Origin: Planctomycetota bacterium
GTDB lineage: Bacteria > Planctomycetota > Planctomycetia > Planctomycetales > Planctomycetaceae
Reading direction: 5' to 3'
DNA: 64,000 bases
Assembly (NCBI GenBank): GCA_003388505.1
Contig: QQVO01000019.1
Span: 62,001 to 126,000 of the forward strand
In this document: piece after piece, positions 1 to 7,359 of the stretch
Position numbering within the stretch: position 1 is the stretch's first letter
How the letters are laid out: each line of letters opens with the position of its first letter
The notes under the pieces: generated by a model
What the model was told of the DNA's origin: nothing
Seen by the model: the letters and a program-made list of their open reading frames with translations, nothing else
Database searches by the model: none
Program-made: the position numbers and the translations under genes

Positions 1-222
1 GGCCTGATCGCGCCCCGCGCGCTCCACATGAACTTCGGAGACCAGGACGGCGGCAGCCCGATCGATGAAGTCCGCGCCGGAGTGGAAGTGATTCAGAAGG
101 CTTACGAGTCGATGCATGCCGAGGACAAGTTCTCCTATTTCATTGAAGAAGACACCGGCCACGTCCTCTCGGACGAAATGTGGCGACGCACGAAGGAATG
201 GTTCGCGAAGCATCTTGCATAG
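1..222 (+). CDS. alpha/beta hydrolase family protein, C-terminal fragment
   Basis: The frame is open from base 1 to a TAG at 220-222, so the start lies outside the window. The 73 visible residues begin LIAPRALHMNFGDQDGG and contain a late GHVLSDEMW segment. This fits the C-terminal end of an alpha/beta hydrolase (dienelactone hydrolase or acetyl-xylan-esterase-like): an Asp-bearing loop after the penultimate strand, then a catalytic His (here in TGHVLS) before the last helix. Many planctomycetes have secreted multi-domain members of this family. The nucleophile Ser region is not visible, so substrate cannot be judged. Family assignment is inferred from this short tail. Confidence 0.6.
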   Translation, partial: GLIAPRALHMNFGDQDGGSPIDEVRAGVEVIQKAYESMHAEDKFSYFIEEDTGHVLSDEMWRRTKEWFAKHLA

Positions 223-346
223 GCGATACGTCCACGAAGGTTGTGCCCCCGAACGCTGTGAGTCGATTGTGCTTCCGAGACGGACGAAAACTGAGTGCGG
301 CTTTCGCCAGTCATCCCACGCGTGACAGATCGAATTGAAGGTGTGA

Positions 347-1108
347 ATGTCCGACGAACCGCTGATTGCCGTCTTTGTCGACTTTGAGAACCTGGCGCTG
401 GGCGTCCGCGACGTGCATGCCGGGAAATTCAAAATCCAGCTCGTCCTCAAGCGACTGCTGGAGAAGGGTCGCATCGTCTACAAGCGGGCGTACTGCGACT
501 GGAGCAACTATCGCGACGCCGTGCGGGAGTTTCACGGGCACGGCGTGGAGTTGATCGACATCCCGCAGTCCCGCATGAGCGGCAAGAACAGCGCCGATAT
601 CCGGATGGTGGTCGACGCGCTCGACCTCTGTTATTCGAAGGCTCACATCGACGTCTTCGCCCTCATCTCGGGCGACAGCGATTTCTCCCCGCTCGTCTCG
701 AAGCTGAAAGAGAACAATCGCCGGGTGATCGGCTGCGGGGTCAAAAGTTCCACGTCCGATCTGCTGATCGGGAACTGCGACGAGTTTCTCTACTACGACG
801 ACCTGCTGCGCACCGCCGAAAAGGGCAAGGCGCCCGCCAGAAAACAGGGCAAGCAGCCGACCGACAAGAAGACCGAAGCAGCCGAACGGCTGCTGGAAGT
901 GCTGATTTCGGTCGAACAGGATTACGATCCCGTGTGGGGCTCCCTGCTGAAGCAGACGATCCGGCGGGTGTACCCAGGCTTCAACGAGAGCTACTACGGT
1001 TTCGAGAGCTTCTCCGACCTCCTTGAGTATTTCGCCGACGAAGGGATGATCGATCTGGAGTACGACGAGGACCGTCGGAACTACCAGGTGATCCGGAAGA
1101 AGAAATGA
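347..1108 (+). CDS. NYN domain (LabA/DUF88) nuclease-like protein with OST-HTH/LOTUS domain
   Basis: A 253-residue protein. Residues 5-150 form a NYN/PIN-like domain with the expected acidic residues: D12 in VFVDFEN, D84 in NSADIRMVVDA and D110/D112 in SGDSDFSPL. These usually coordinate a metal for RNA cleavage. After a basic linker (about 152-172), residues 175-250 match an OST-HTH (LOTUS) winged-helix domain, which binds RNA in other proteins. The combination is a known bacterial architecture and suggests an RNA-processing or RNA-decay enzyme, but the substrate is unknown. It starts at ATG 347. It is followed by a GC hairpin and appears monocistronic. Confidence 0.85.
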   Translation: MSDEPLIAVFVDFENLALGVRDVHAGKFKIQLVLKRLLEKGRIVYKRAYCDWSNYRDAVREFHGHGVELIDIPQSRMSGKNSADIRMVVDALDLCYSKAHIDVFALISGDSDFSPLVSKLKENNRRVIGCGVKSSTSDLLIGNCDEFLYYDDLLRTAEKGKAPARKQGKQPTDKKTEAAERLLEVLISVEQDYDPVWGSLLKQTIRRVYPGFNESYYGFESFSDLLEYFADEGMIDLEYDEDRRNYQVIRKKK

Positions 1109-1133
1109 CCCGCGCGACGACAAACGCTCAACG

Positions 1134-1155
1134 CCCGCCGGCTGCGTCCGGCGGG
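1134..1155 (+). terminator. GC-rich hairpin after the NYN gene
   Basis: CCCGCCGG and CCGGCGGG form a perfect 8-bp stem with a 6-nt loop, 25 nt past the NYN stop codon. No T-run follows, so it is a weak terminator candidate or an mRNA 3'-end stabiliser. Confidence 0.35.
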
Positions 1156-1240
1156 ATTCGAAACAGCAGCGACCCTCTTTCGTTTTCCACGTCGCAGTCG
1201 GCCGTTCGCGAAGACCGCACTCGTTCAACAACCGGCAACC

Positions 1241-2371
1241 ATGACATCGCTCGACTACACACGTCAACTCGTCGCGTTTGATTCCATCAGCCTCAAGTCG
1301 AACGTGCCGGTCACGGACTTCGTCGAGCAGACGCTGCGGCGGTTCGATTTCGAGACGGAGCGGCTCGAATACGACGATCGCAACGGAGTCCGCAAGGCGA
1401 GCGTTGTCGGGAAGAAAGGCAAGGGAACCGGGGGCATGGCCTACTTCGGCCATACCGACGTCGTCCCGGCCGACGACTGGAAGTTCGACGAGCACGGGCC
1501 GTTCGAACCGACCGAGATCGACGGCCGCCTCTATGCGCGCGGCAGTTGCGACATGAAAGGCTCCGTCGCCTGCGCGCTGGCGGCGGCGGAACAGGTTTCG
1601 GCGGACGAACTGAATCAGCCGTTGTACGTCGTCTGCACGGCCGATGAAGAAATCGGCTATCTTGGCGCCCGGCAGGTCGCGGACGAGTCGCGATACTTCC
1701 AGGAAATGGTGGCGCACGGGACGAAAGGAGTCATCGGCGAGCCGACGCTGCTCGAAGTCGTCTATGCGCACAAGGGCGTGTGCGGGTTGGTCGCGACCTC
1801 GCACGGCCGGGCCGCCCATTCCAGCACGCGCGAGGGAGTGAACGCCAACCTGGCGATGATTCCGTACCTGGCCGAGATGAAAGCGATCTTCGATGAGACC
1901 GAGGCCGATGCGGCCTGGCAGAACGAGGAGTTTGATCCGCCGACGATTCGCTGGAACATCGGGATCAACGACCACACGCGGGCCGTCAACATCACCCCGC
2001 CGCAGAGCGTCTGCACGGTTTACTTCCGTCCGATGCCGGGCACCGACGTCGACGCGCTGATCAACCGGGCACAAAAGAAAGCCGAAGAGTGCGGACTCGA
2101 TTTCGAAGTCCGCATCAACGGCAAGCCGCTCTACATCGAACCGGACGCGCCGTTCGTCGCCGAATGCCTCGACCTCGCCGGCCGCGAACAAGCGAAAACC
2201 GTTTCATACGGGACCGACGGCGCCATGCTGGGCGCGCTGCAGAACCTGCTCGTATGCGGCCCCGGCAGTATCGCACAAGCGCATACGCATGATGAGTGGA
2301 TCGAACTTGAGCAACTGCAAGAAGGGACGGAGTTGTATCTGCGGATGATCCGCCGCTGGTGTTGCGCGTAA
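1241..2371 (+). CDS. M20 family metallopeptidase (ArgE/DapE-like deacylase)
   Basis: A 376-residue cytoplasmic zinc hydrolase of the M20 family, which contains acetylornithine deacetylase, succinyl-diaminopimelate desuccinylase and related amidohydrolases. Visible ligands and catalytic residues: H71 and D73 (GHTDVVP), bridging D104 (GSCDMKG), and E136/E137 (TADEEIG). The late His in AHTHDEWI fits the fourth metal ligand. A dimerisation domain occupies about residues 175-290 (starting near VCGLVATSHGRAAHSS). No arg or dap genes lie nearby, so the substrate is not fixed. ATG start at 1241. Odd point: the C-terminus ends WCCA. Confidence 0.88.
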   Translation: MTSLDYTRQLVAFDSISLKSNVPVTDFVEQTLRRFDFETERLEYDDRNGVRKASVVGKKGKGTGGMAYFGHTDVVPADDWKFDEHGPFEPTEIDGRLYARGSCDMKGSVACALAAAEQVSADELNQPLYVVCTADEEIGYLGARQVADESRYFQEMVAHGTKGVIGEPTLLEVVYAHKGVCGLVATSHGRAAHSSTREGVNANLAMIPYLAEMKAIFDETEADAAWQNEEFDPPTIRWNIGINDHTRAVNITPPQSVCTVYFRPMPGTDVDALINRAQKKAEECGLDFEVRINGKPLYIEPDAPFVAECLDLAGREQAKTVSYGTDGAMLGALQNLLVCGPGSIAQAHTHDEWIELEQLQEGTELYLRMIRRWCCA

Positions 2372-2451
2372 CGGCCCGGTAGAGTGGGTTTCCAACACTG
2401 GACTCCTGGTCCGTCAAGTCAAGACTTTCGGGTGGGACGGTACGGCCGGCA

Positions 2452-2476
2452 GCACGAATCCCGCAGGGTTTCGTGC
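2452..2476. repeat. intergenic palindrome
   Basis: The sequence beginning GCACGAATCCC is followed after a 3-nt loop by GGGTTTCGTGC, an 11-bp stem with one mismatch. It lies between the M20 peptidase and the transporter, with GC-rich sequence around it. No T-run follows. It looks like one of the extragenic palindromes scattered through this window. Confidence 0.5.
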
Positions 2477-2553
2477 GGATGGTTCCATACGCCTGCCGGT
2501 AAACAAAGACCTGACAGGGCACTCCATCGAACTTTCAGCGAGACGATCTTCCT

Positions 2554-3936
2554 GTGAGCGACACCCAGAGCACTCCGTCCACCGGCCTCAAGATCTTCAA
2601 GCACATCGGACCCGGTCTCGTCACCGCCTGCGTGGTCATCGGTCCGGGCAGCATTCTCACGAGTTCGTCCGTTGGAGCAAAAAACGGTTACGCCCTGGGC
2701 TGGATCGTGGTCATCGCCTGCCTGTGCATGATGGTCTACACCACCCTGGGCGCGAAGCTGGGCGTCATTTCCGGCGAGTCGACCGGCAAACTGATTACCG
2801 ACCGCGCCGGGCGGGGAGTCGCGGCGTTCATCGGCGTGAGCGTGTTCTTCATCGCCAGTGCGTTCCAGTTCGGCAACAACGTCGGCGTGCACTCCGCCGT
2901 TCAGGAGTACGTCGACTTTGATCAAATTGCCAGGGACAACGGGCTTCCTCCCGTGGTGGAAGCTCATTTGAAGCTGTCGCCGATCATCGTGTTTAACGCG
3001 ATCGCGCTGATGTTCCTGTTCGGCTTCCGCAACCTGTACAAGGTCGTGGAGCGGCTGATGGCCACGTTTGTCGCGTTGATGCTGATTGCGTTCGCCATCA
3101 ACCTGTTCAATGCGGCTCCCGACCCGGTGGAAGTCGGGATGGGACTGATCCCGCTCGCGGGAAGCGAGAATCAACTCAGCAACCTCGATCTCTCGGTCAT
3201 GGGATTGGTCGGGACGACGTTCGTCATTCCCGCCGCCTTCTATCAATCGTACCTCGTGCGGTTTAAGGGCTGGAAAGAGGGCGAACTTCGCGACGGACTG
3301 ATCGACGCGCGGGTGAGTGCGACGATCATGGCGCTGATCACTCTGATGCTGATGTACACCGCCGGTTCTGAACTTCGCGGTCAAACGCTGGGAGGCGTGG
3401 GAGACGTTGCGGCCGGACTGAGAACGACATTCGGAGAATTCGGGCACCTCTTCTTCTGCCTCGGACTCTTCGCGGCGGCGTACTCGTCGTTTCTGGTCAA
3501 TTCGATGATCGGCGGCTTCATGTTGGCGGACGGATTGGGTCTCGGCAGCACGCCGGATGACAAGTGGCCGCGTTTGTTGACTGCAGCCGTCTTGCTGACG
3601 GGGGCCGGAATGGGCGCGTACGTCGTGTTGTCCGGCAATGCTCCGGTTCCCGCGATCATCGCGGCGCAGGCGGTGACGGTTCTGGCTGCCCCGGCCGTCG
3701 CGGCCGCCTTATGGTGGTTGAGTAATCGCGAAGATGTGATGCGCGGCCATCGCAGCGGACCGGTGATGAACGTGCTGGCCGGGTTCGGTTTCCTGCTGCT
3801 GCTCGGCATCGCTGCCAACACCGCGATCAACGGCATTCCGAGCCAGCTCAAGAAGCTGCGGGATGCGCCGGCCGAGCAGGCGGTGGAAGCGGAGGCGGCG
3901 TCGCCGGCATCGCCCGCAAGCCGGGTTGCGGGTTGA
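2554..3936 (+). CDS. NRAMP-fold divalent metal transporter-like protein, divergent metal site
   Basis: A 460-residue integral membrane protein with about 11 hydrophobic segments and the NRAMP layout: a GPG.. entry, a TM1 signature at residues 28-35, and long TMs through about residue 425, followed by an Ala/Glu-rich tail. NRAMP Mn/Fe transporters bind metal with a TM1 DPGN motif and a TM6 MPH motif. Here TM1 reads GPGS (residues 30-33), and the TM6 region (about 218-232, GTTFVIPAAFYQS) has no Met-Pro-His. The protein is therefore an NRAMP relative that probably moves another substrate or works differently. The start is GTG at 2554 with no strong Shine-Dalgarno. It stands alone, with no mntR/fur gene visible. 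Confidence 0.75.
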   Translation: MSDTQSTPSTGLKIFKHIGPGLVTACVVIGPGSILTSSSVGAKNGYALGWIVVIACLCMMVYTTLGAKLGVISGESTGKLITDRAGRGVAAFIGVSVFFIASAFQFGNNVGVHSAVQEYVDFDQIARDNGLPPVVEAHLKLSPIIVFNAIALMFLFGFRNLYKVVERLMATFVALMLIAFAINLFNAAPDPVEVGMGLIPLAGSENQLSNLDLSVMGLVGTTFVIPAAFYQSYLVRFKGWKEGELRDGLIDARVSATIMALITLMLMYTAGSELRGQTLGGVGDVAAGLRTTFGEFGHLFFCLGLFAAAYSSFLVNSMIGGFMLADGLGLGSTPDDKWPRLLTAAVLLTGAGMGAYVVLSGNAPVPAIIAAQAVTVLAAPAVAAALWWLSNREDVMRGHRSGPVMNVLAGFGFLLLLGIAANTAINGIPSQLKKLRDAPAEQAVEAEAASPASPASRVAG

Positions 3937-4073
3937 GAGCTTGGTAATGCCGCTGATCGCGTTCGCGGGCGGGATGCTGCTCGGCCCGGCTTTCCAAGGC
4001 CGTGAGACCCGGCGTACGTTTGTTGTTCGCGTCGATTGCACTGAAGCTCGATCACTCTGGGATGGCCCCGACG

Positions 4074-4424
4074 ATGCCGGAACAACCGCGGGTTCTGCTG
4101 GTGTGCAGCGATCTGTTCTTCTCGACGCAACTGAAGGGCCGGGCCGAGTCGGCCGGGGCGGCGGTCGATGTCGAGTTGTCGCCGGGACGCGTGGCGGAGC
4201 GGGTCAGCGGCGGGGATTACAGCCACATCGTGCTCGACCTGGAGTCAGCCGGACTCAACGTGGCCGGTTTGCTGGACGGGCTCTCCGCTGAAGGGCGGCC
4301 GGAGGTAATCGCCTTCGGCCCGCATGTGCAGACCGCGCGGCTCGAGGCGGCGCGGGCGGCCGGTTGCGACCACGTCGTCTCACGCGGTCAGATCGCCTCG
4401 TCGCTGGCGTTGCTGCTCGGTTGA
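4074..4424 (+). CDS. degenerate response-regulator receiver-like protein
   Basis: A 116-residue single-domain protein starting at ATG 4074; an in-frame ATG at 4062 is also possible. It has the CheY-like pattern: RVLLVCSD, then HIVLDLES with D55 at the phospho-acceptor position. However, the paired acidic residues after strand 1 are reduced to CSD. The Thr/Ser and Lys switch residues expected in strands 4 and 5 are replaced (VIAFGP, VVSRGQ). It may be a pseudo-receiver that acts as a protein-binding module. No kinase is adjacent. It converges with the next gene on the opposite strand. Confidence 0.55.
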   Translation: MPEQPRVLLVCSDLFFSTQLKGRAESAGAAVDVELSPGRVAERVSGGDYSHIVLDLESAGLNVAGLLDGLSAEGRPEVIAFGPHVQTARLEAARAAGCDHVVSRGQIASSLALLLG

Positions 4425-4486
4425 ACACCGGCGAACGACCGGGCAGTCTGTGCAAGAGGCGCATCGGCGCAGAAACTGCGAGACCG

Positions 4487-4855
4487 CTACGCCGCGGGAA
4501 GCGGACCGGCGGCGACGAGTTTCTTCAGTCGCGAATCAACCGTCAAATTGAGGCCTTCGAGTGTGCGGGCGCCAAGCAGTAGAAGGTCTCCCTCCTCAGC
4601 AAAGACGACCTCATCGATCGTAAACGCGCTCTCGACGTGAACGATGGCGAATCCCACAGAGCGGGTCACCAGCGTCCCATTCGCCATCACAAACGACACG
4701 TCTTTTTTCTCCCGCGCGACGCCGATCTGAGAGAGAAGGCCTTCCGAAATCCATGTATACTCGCGGCCTGTGTCGACGAGCAAACGCGCGACATCGACAG
4801 ATTTGTCGCGATCCACGATGTGCTGTACGCGACATGACGTATGAAATGTGCCCAT
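4487..4855 (-). CDS. retropepsin-like (clan AA) aspartic protease family protein
   Basis: A 122-residue protein with LLVDTGREYTWIS (D28-T29-G30), a hydrophobic-hydrophobic-Asp-Thr-Gly active-site motif. It is followed by ANGTLV (flap-like region) and LLLLGARTLEG, the second hydrophobic-hydrophobic-Gly strand of the retroviral-protease fold. Small single-domain proteins of this type occur widely in bacteria, often as conserved hypotheticals, and would act as dimers. There is no signal peptide, so the location would be cytoplasmic. No integrase, reverse transcriptase or other mobile-element gene is next to it, so a retroelement origin is not supported. Confidence 0.7.
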   Translation of the reverse strand: MGTFHTSCRVQHIVDRDKSVDVARLLVDTGREYTWISEGLLSQIGVAREKKDVSFVMANGTLVTRSVGFAIVHVESAFTIDEVVFAEEGDLLLLGARTLEGLNLTVDSRLKKLVAAGPLPAA

Positions 4856-4958
4856 CTTCTTGCCGTCCTGAACAAGTTGCGACCTGCCGGGGGGCGGGTC
4901 ACTTCATTCTACAAGGAGTTCGTTCAAAACGAGAACCGCGTCGGCGAATTCTGCTGAC

Positions 4959-6743
4959 TTACAAGCCGAACTCCGCCAGCAGGGCGGCGTGGGCGGCCTG
5001 GCCCTGGTCGCTGGCCACGACGATGCTCGTACAGACTTCGCTGGTGTTGATCATGCGGACGTTGATTCCCAACCCGGCGAGGGCGCGGAACATTTTCTCG
5101 CCGACGCCGGTGTGAGTCCGCAGGCCGATGCCCATCACCGAGAGCTTCGCGATCTGCTGTTCGAAGTGGAGCGACGTCTCGGGCCATTCGCTCATGACCT
5201 CACGGACAAGCAGCAGGGCCGGCTGCAGTTCCTCGGCATGGGTCGTGAACGAGACTTCGGCGCGGCCGCTGCGGCTGACGTTCTGCACGATCATGTCGAC
5301 CATGATTCCGCCTCCGGCGACGGCGCCGAAAAGCTGCGCGCAGACGCCGGGGCTGTCGGGCAGGTTGTCGATCGTGATGCGGGCCTGCCGCTCGTCGAGG
5401 CGGACCTGGCTGACCACGATGTCTTCCATGTGCGCCAGCCGGCTGACCACGGCTTCGAGCAATTCGTCGTTTGACGCCACCGGTTGAGCGGGCGCGGTTT
5501 GTGCGACGCCCACGGACGGCGCGACGACCGCTTCGGCGTCGAGGTTGAATCCGCGATGCACGGCCTTGAGCGCGGCGTCGCACTTCTCGCGGGCCACGAG
5601 GGCGGAAATCTTGATCTCGCTCGTCGTGATCATTTCGATGTTCACGCCGGCCTGGGCGAGCGATTTGAACATCTGGGCGGCGACGCCGGAGTGCGTGCGC
5701 ATTCCCGAGCCGACGACCGAAACCTTGGAGACGTTGGTTCCGCTGTGCACTGACCCCGCGCCCAGGCTCCTGACCGCTTCGTCGGCGGCTGTCAGCGCCT
5801 CGGCCAGTTCCGACTCCGGGACGGTGAAGGAGACTTCGGCCGTGCTGCCGGCGCCGACGTTCTGCACGACCATGTCGAGGGCGATCTTGCGGGCGGCCAT
5901 CCGCTCGAAGATCGTGCTCATCACGCCGGGCCGGTCGGGGATGTCGGACAGGCTGACGCGGGCTTCGTCACGAACGCGCGCCAAACCGGTCACGACGCGG
6001 TGAACGTCTTCGCCGTCGGGCGCAATGAGGGTCCCTTCCGCCGACGACCCGGCCGGGCGGACGCGCAGCGGGACGGCGAACTTCTTGGCGAACTCGATCG
6101 AACGGGAGTGCATGACGCCCGCCCCGAGGCTGGCCATCTCGAGCATCTCGTCGTAGGAGATGCGGGGAATGAGACGGGCCATCGGGACGATGCGCGGGTC
6201 GGTGGTGTAGACGCCGTCGACGTCGGTGTAGATCTGGCATTCTTCCGCGCGGAGCGCGGCGGCGAGCGCGGTGGCGGTGGTGTCGCTGCCGCCGCGGCCG
6301 AGGGTGGTGATGTTCTTGTCGTGGTCGACCCCCTGGAATCCGCAGGCGACGACGATGCAGCCCTGGTTCAGGTGCCGGCGGATGCGGTCGGTCGAGATGC
6401 GGTGGATGCGGGCGCGGGTGAAGGAGGAATCGGTTTCGATGCCGATCTGGCCGCCGGTCAGGCTGACCGCTTCGTGGCCCAGCTTGCGAATGGCCATGGC
6501 CATCAATGCGACCGCTTCCTGCTCGCCGGTCGCGAGGAGCATGTCCATTTCGCGGGGTTGGGGGTCGCTCGTCATTTCGGCGGCGAGGCTGACGAGTTCG
6601 TCGGTCTTCTTGCCGCGGGCGCTGACGACCATGACGACCTGCCAGCCTGCCTCCTTTGCGGCGACGGCGCGCTGGGCGGCGGCGACGATTTTTTCGGGCG
6701 TGGCGACGCTCGTTCCCCCGAATTTCTGGACAATCAACGACAC
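4959..6743 (-). CDS. lysC: aspartate kinase with four ACT domains
   Basis: Aspartokinase phosphorylates L-aspartate, the first step to lysine, threonine, methionine and diaminopimelate. The N-terminal kinase domain begins SLIVQKFGGTSVATPEK and runs to about residue 250. Four ACT domains follow, starting near residues 258, 336, 451 and 531: a duplicated ACT pair where most bacteria have one pair. This layout is known from cyanobacteria and planctomycetes and should allow feedback control by lysine and/or threonine. The start is set at GTG 6743 (594 residues), with GAGG about 6 nt upstream. A start farther upstream would add a poorly conserved basic stretch. It is a single gene, with no asd or dap genes beside it. 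Confidence 0.93.
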   Translation of the reverse strand: MSLIVQKFGGTSVATPEKIVAAAQRAVAAKEAGWQVVMVVSARGKKTDELVSLAAEMTSDPQPREMDMLLATGEQEAVALMAMAIRKLGHEAVSLTGGQIGIETDSSFTRARIHRISTDRIRRHLNQGCIVVACGFQGVDHDKNITTLGRGGSDTTATALAAALRAEECQIYTDVDGVYTTDPRIVPMARLIPRISYDEMLEMASLGAGVMHSRSIEFAKKFAVPLRVRPAGSSAEGTLIAPDGEDVHRVVTGLARVRDEARVSLSDIPDRPGVMSTIFERMAARKIALDMVVQNVGAGSTAEVSFTVPESELAEALTAADEAVRSLGAGSVHSGTNVSKVSVVGSGMRTHSGVAAQMFKSLAQAGVNIEMITTSEIKISALVAREKCDAALKAVHRGFNLDAEAVVAPSVGVAQTAPAQPVASNDELLEAVVSRLAHMEDIVVSQVRLDERQARITIDNLPDSPGVCAQLFGAVAGGGIMVDMIVQNVSRSGRAEVSFTTHAEELQPALLLVREVMSEWPETSLHFEQQIAKLSVMGIGLRTHTGVGEKMFRALAGLGINVRMINTSEVCTSIVVASDQGQAAHAALLAEFGL

Positions 6744-7137
6744 GACGACCTCGTGCCCTGTCAGGGCTTTATTTTCGGATTGGCCGGACTGCTCAACCCG
6801 AAAATCTTCAATTGACAAACCGCTCGGCGTTTTCGGCGGTCTCAGCTTTTGAAACGCAGCGCGGGAGCATCGCAGGCGTGGTCCGCGGAGCGGACCCTCC
6901 TGCCTGCGCGGGAGCATAGCAGACGGGCGGGGTCAGCAGAAACGAGTGATTATTGAGCGCGGGGTGGGGGAACGGGCCTCGGATGGGGCGGCTTGGGCGG
7001 ATTGACGCGGATTGGGAATGCCCGGCGCAGGCGTTGCCGGCAGGACTGTTGACGAGCACAGCCTTGGAAGACTGTCAGTTACACACGATTCTCCCGAAAC
7101 CCTCGTGGACGTTGGCCAGAAACGCCGGCTGCGAGCG

Positions 7138-7279
7138 ACGCTGAAGGCGTCGCACAGCAAAGCCGGGGGTCGCGACGACAGGAGCGCACCCCCGGTCTGC
7201 TGAATCCTTGCCCACGACAACCCAGGGTGACGCGGCTGCGCCGCTCACCCTGGGCTCCGCTGTCCTACGCCTTCAGCGT
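7138..7279. repeat. nested inverted-repeat block in the lysC-ABC intergenic gap
   Basis: The 6744-7359 gap holds no convincing gene but has one structured block. Its ends (7138-7158 and 7259-7279) are 21-nt inverted repeats matching at 19 positions; the outer arm begins ACGCTGAAGGCGT. Inside are two further hairpins: CCGGGGGT/ACCCCCGG (7163-7170 and 7188-7195), and CCCAGGGTGACGCGG/CCGCTCACCCTGGG (7221-7254). The arrangement resembles a compact REP cluster or a small MITE-like element. No direct repeat flanking it was recognised. Confidence 0.6.
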
Positions 7280-7359
7280 ACTGAACTTGTCGGCGGCGGC
7301 GCTGTCTGCCAGAATCGCCTGCGGTTGTGCAAAATTCAAAATCAGCGAGGGATGCGCCG

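Noticed and set aside
311-2191. Long reverse-strand ORF of 626 codons opposite the NYN and M20 genes
   Set aside because: It is antisense to two well-supported genes; its composition (Arg/Val/Leu-rich, no motif) is the usual high-GC shadow.
6000-6815. Forward ORF of 271 codons opposite aspartokinase
   Set aside because: Antisense to conserved kinase codons, with no start context and no family resemblance.
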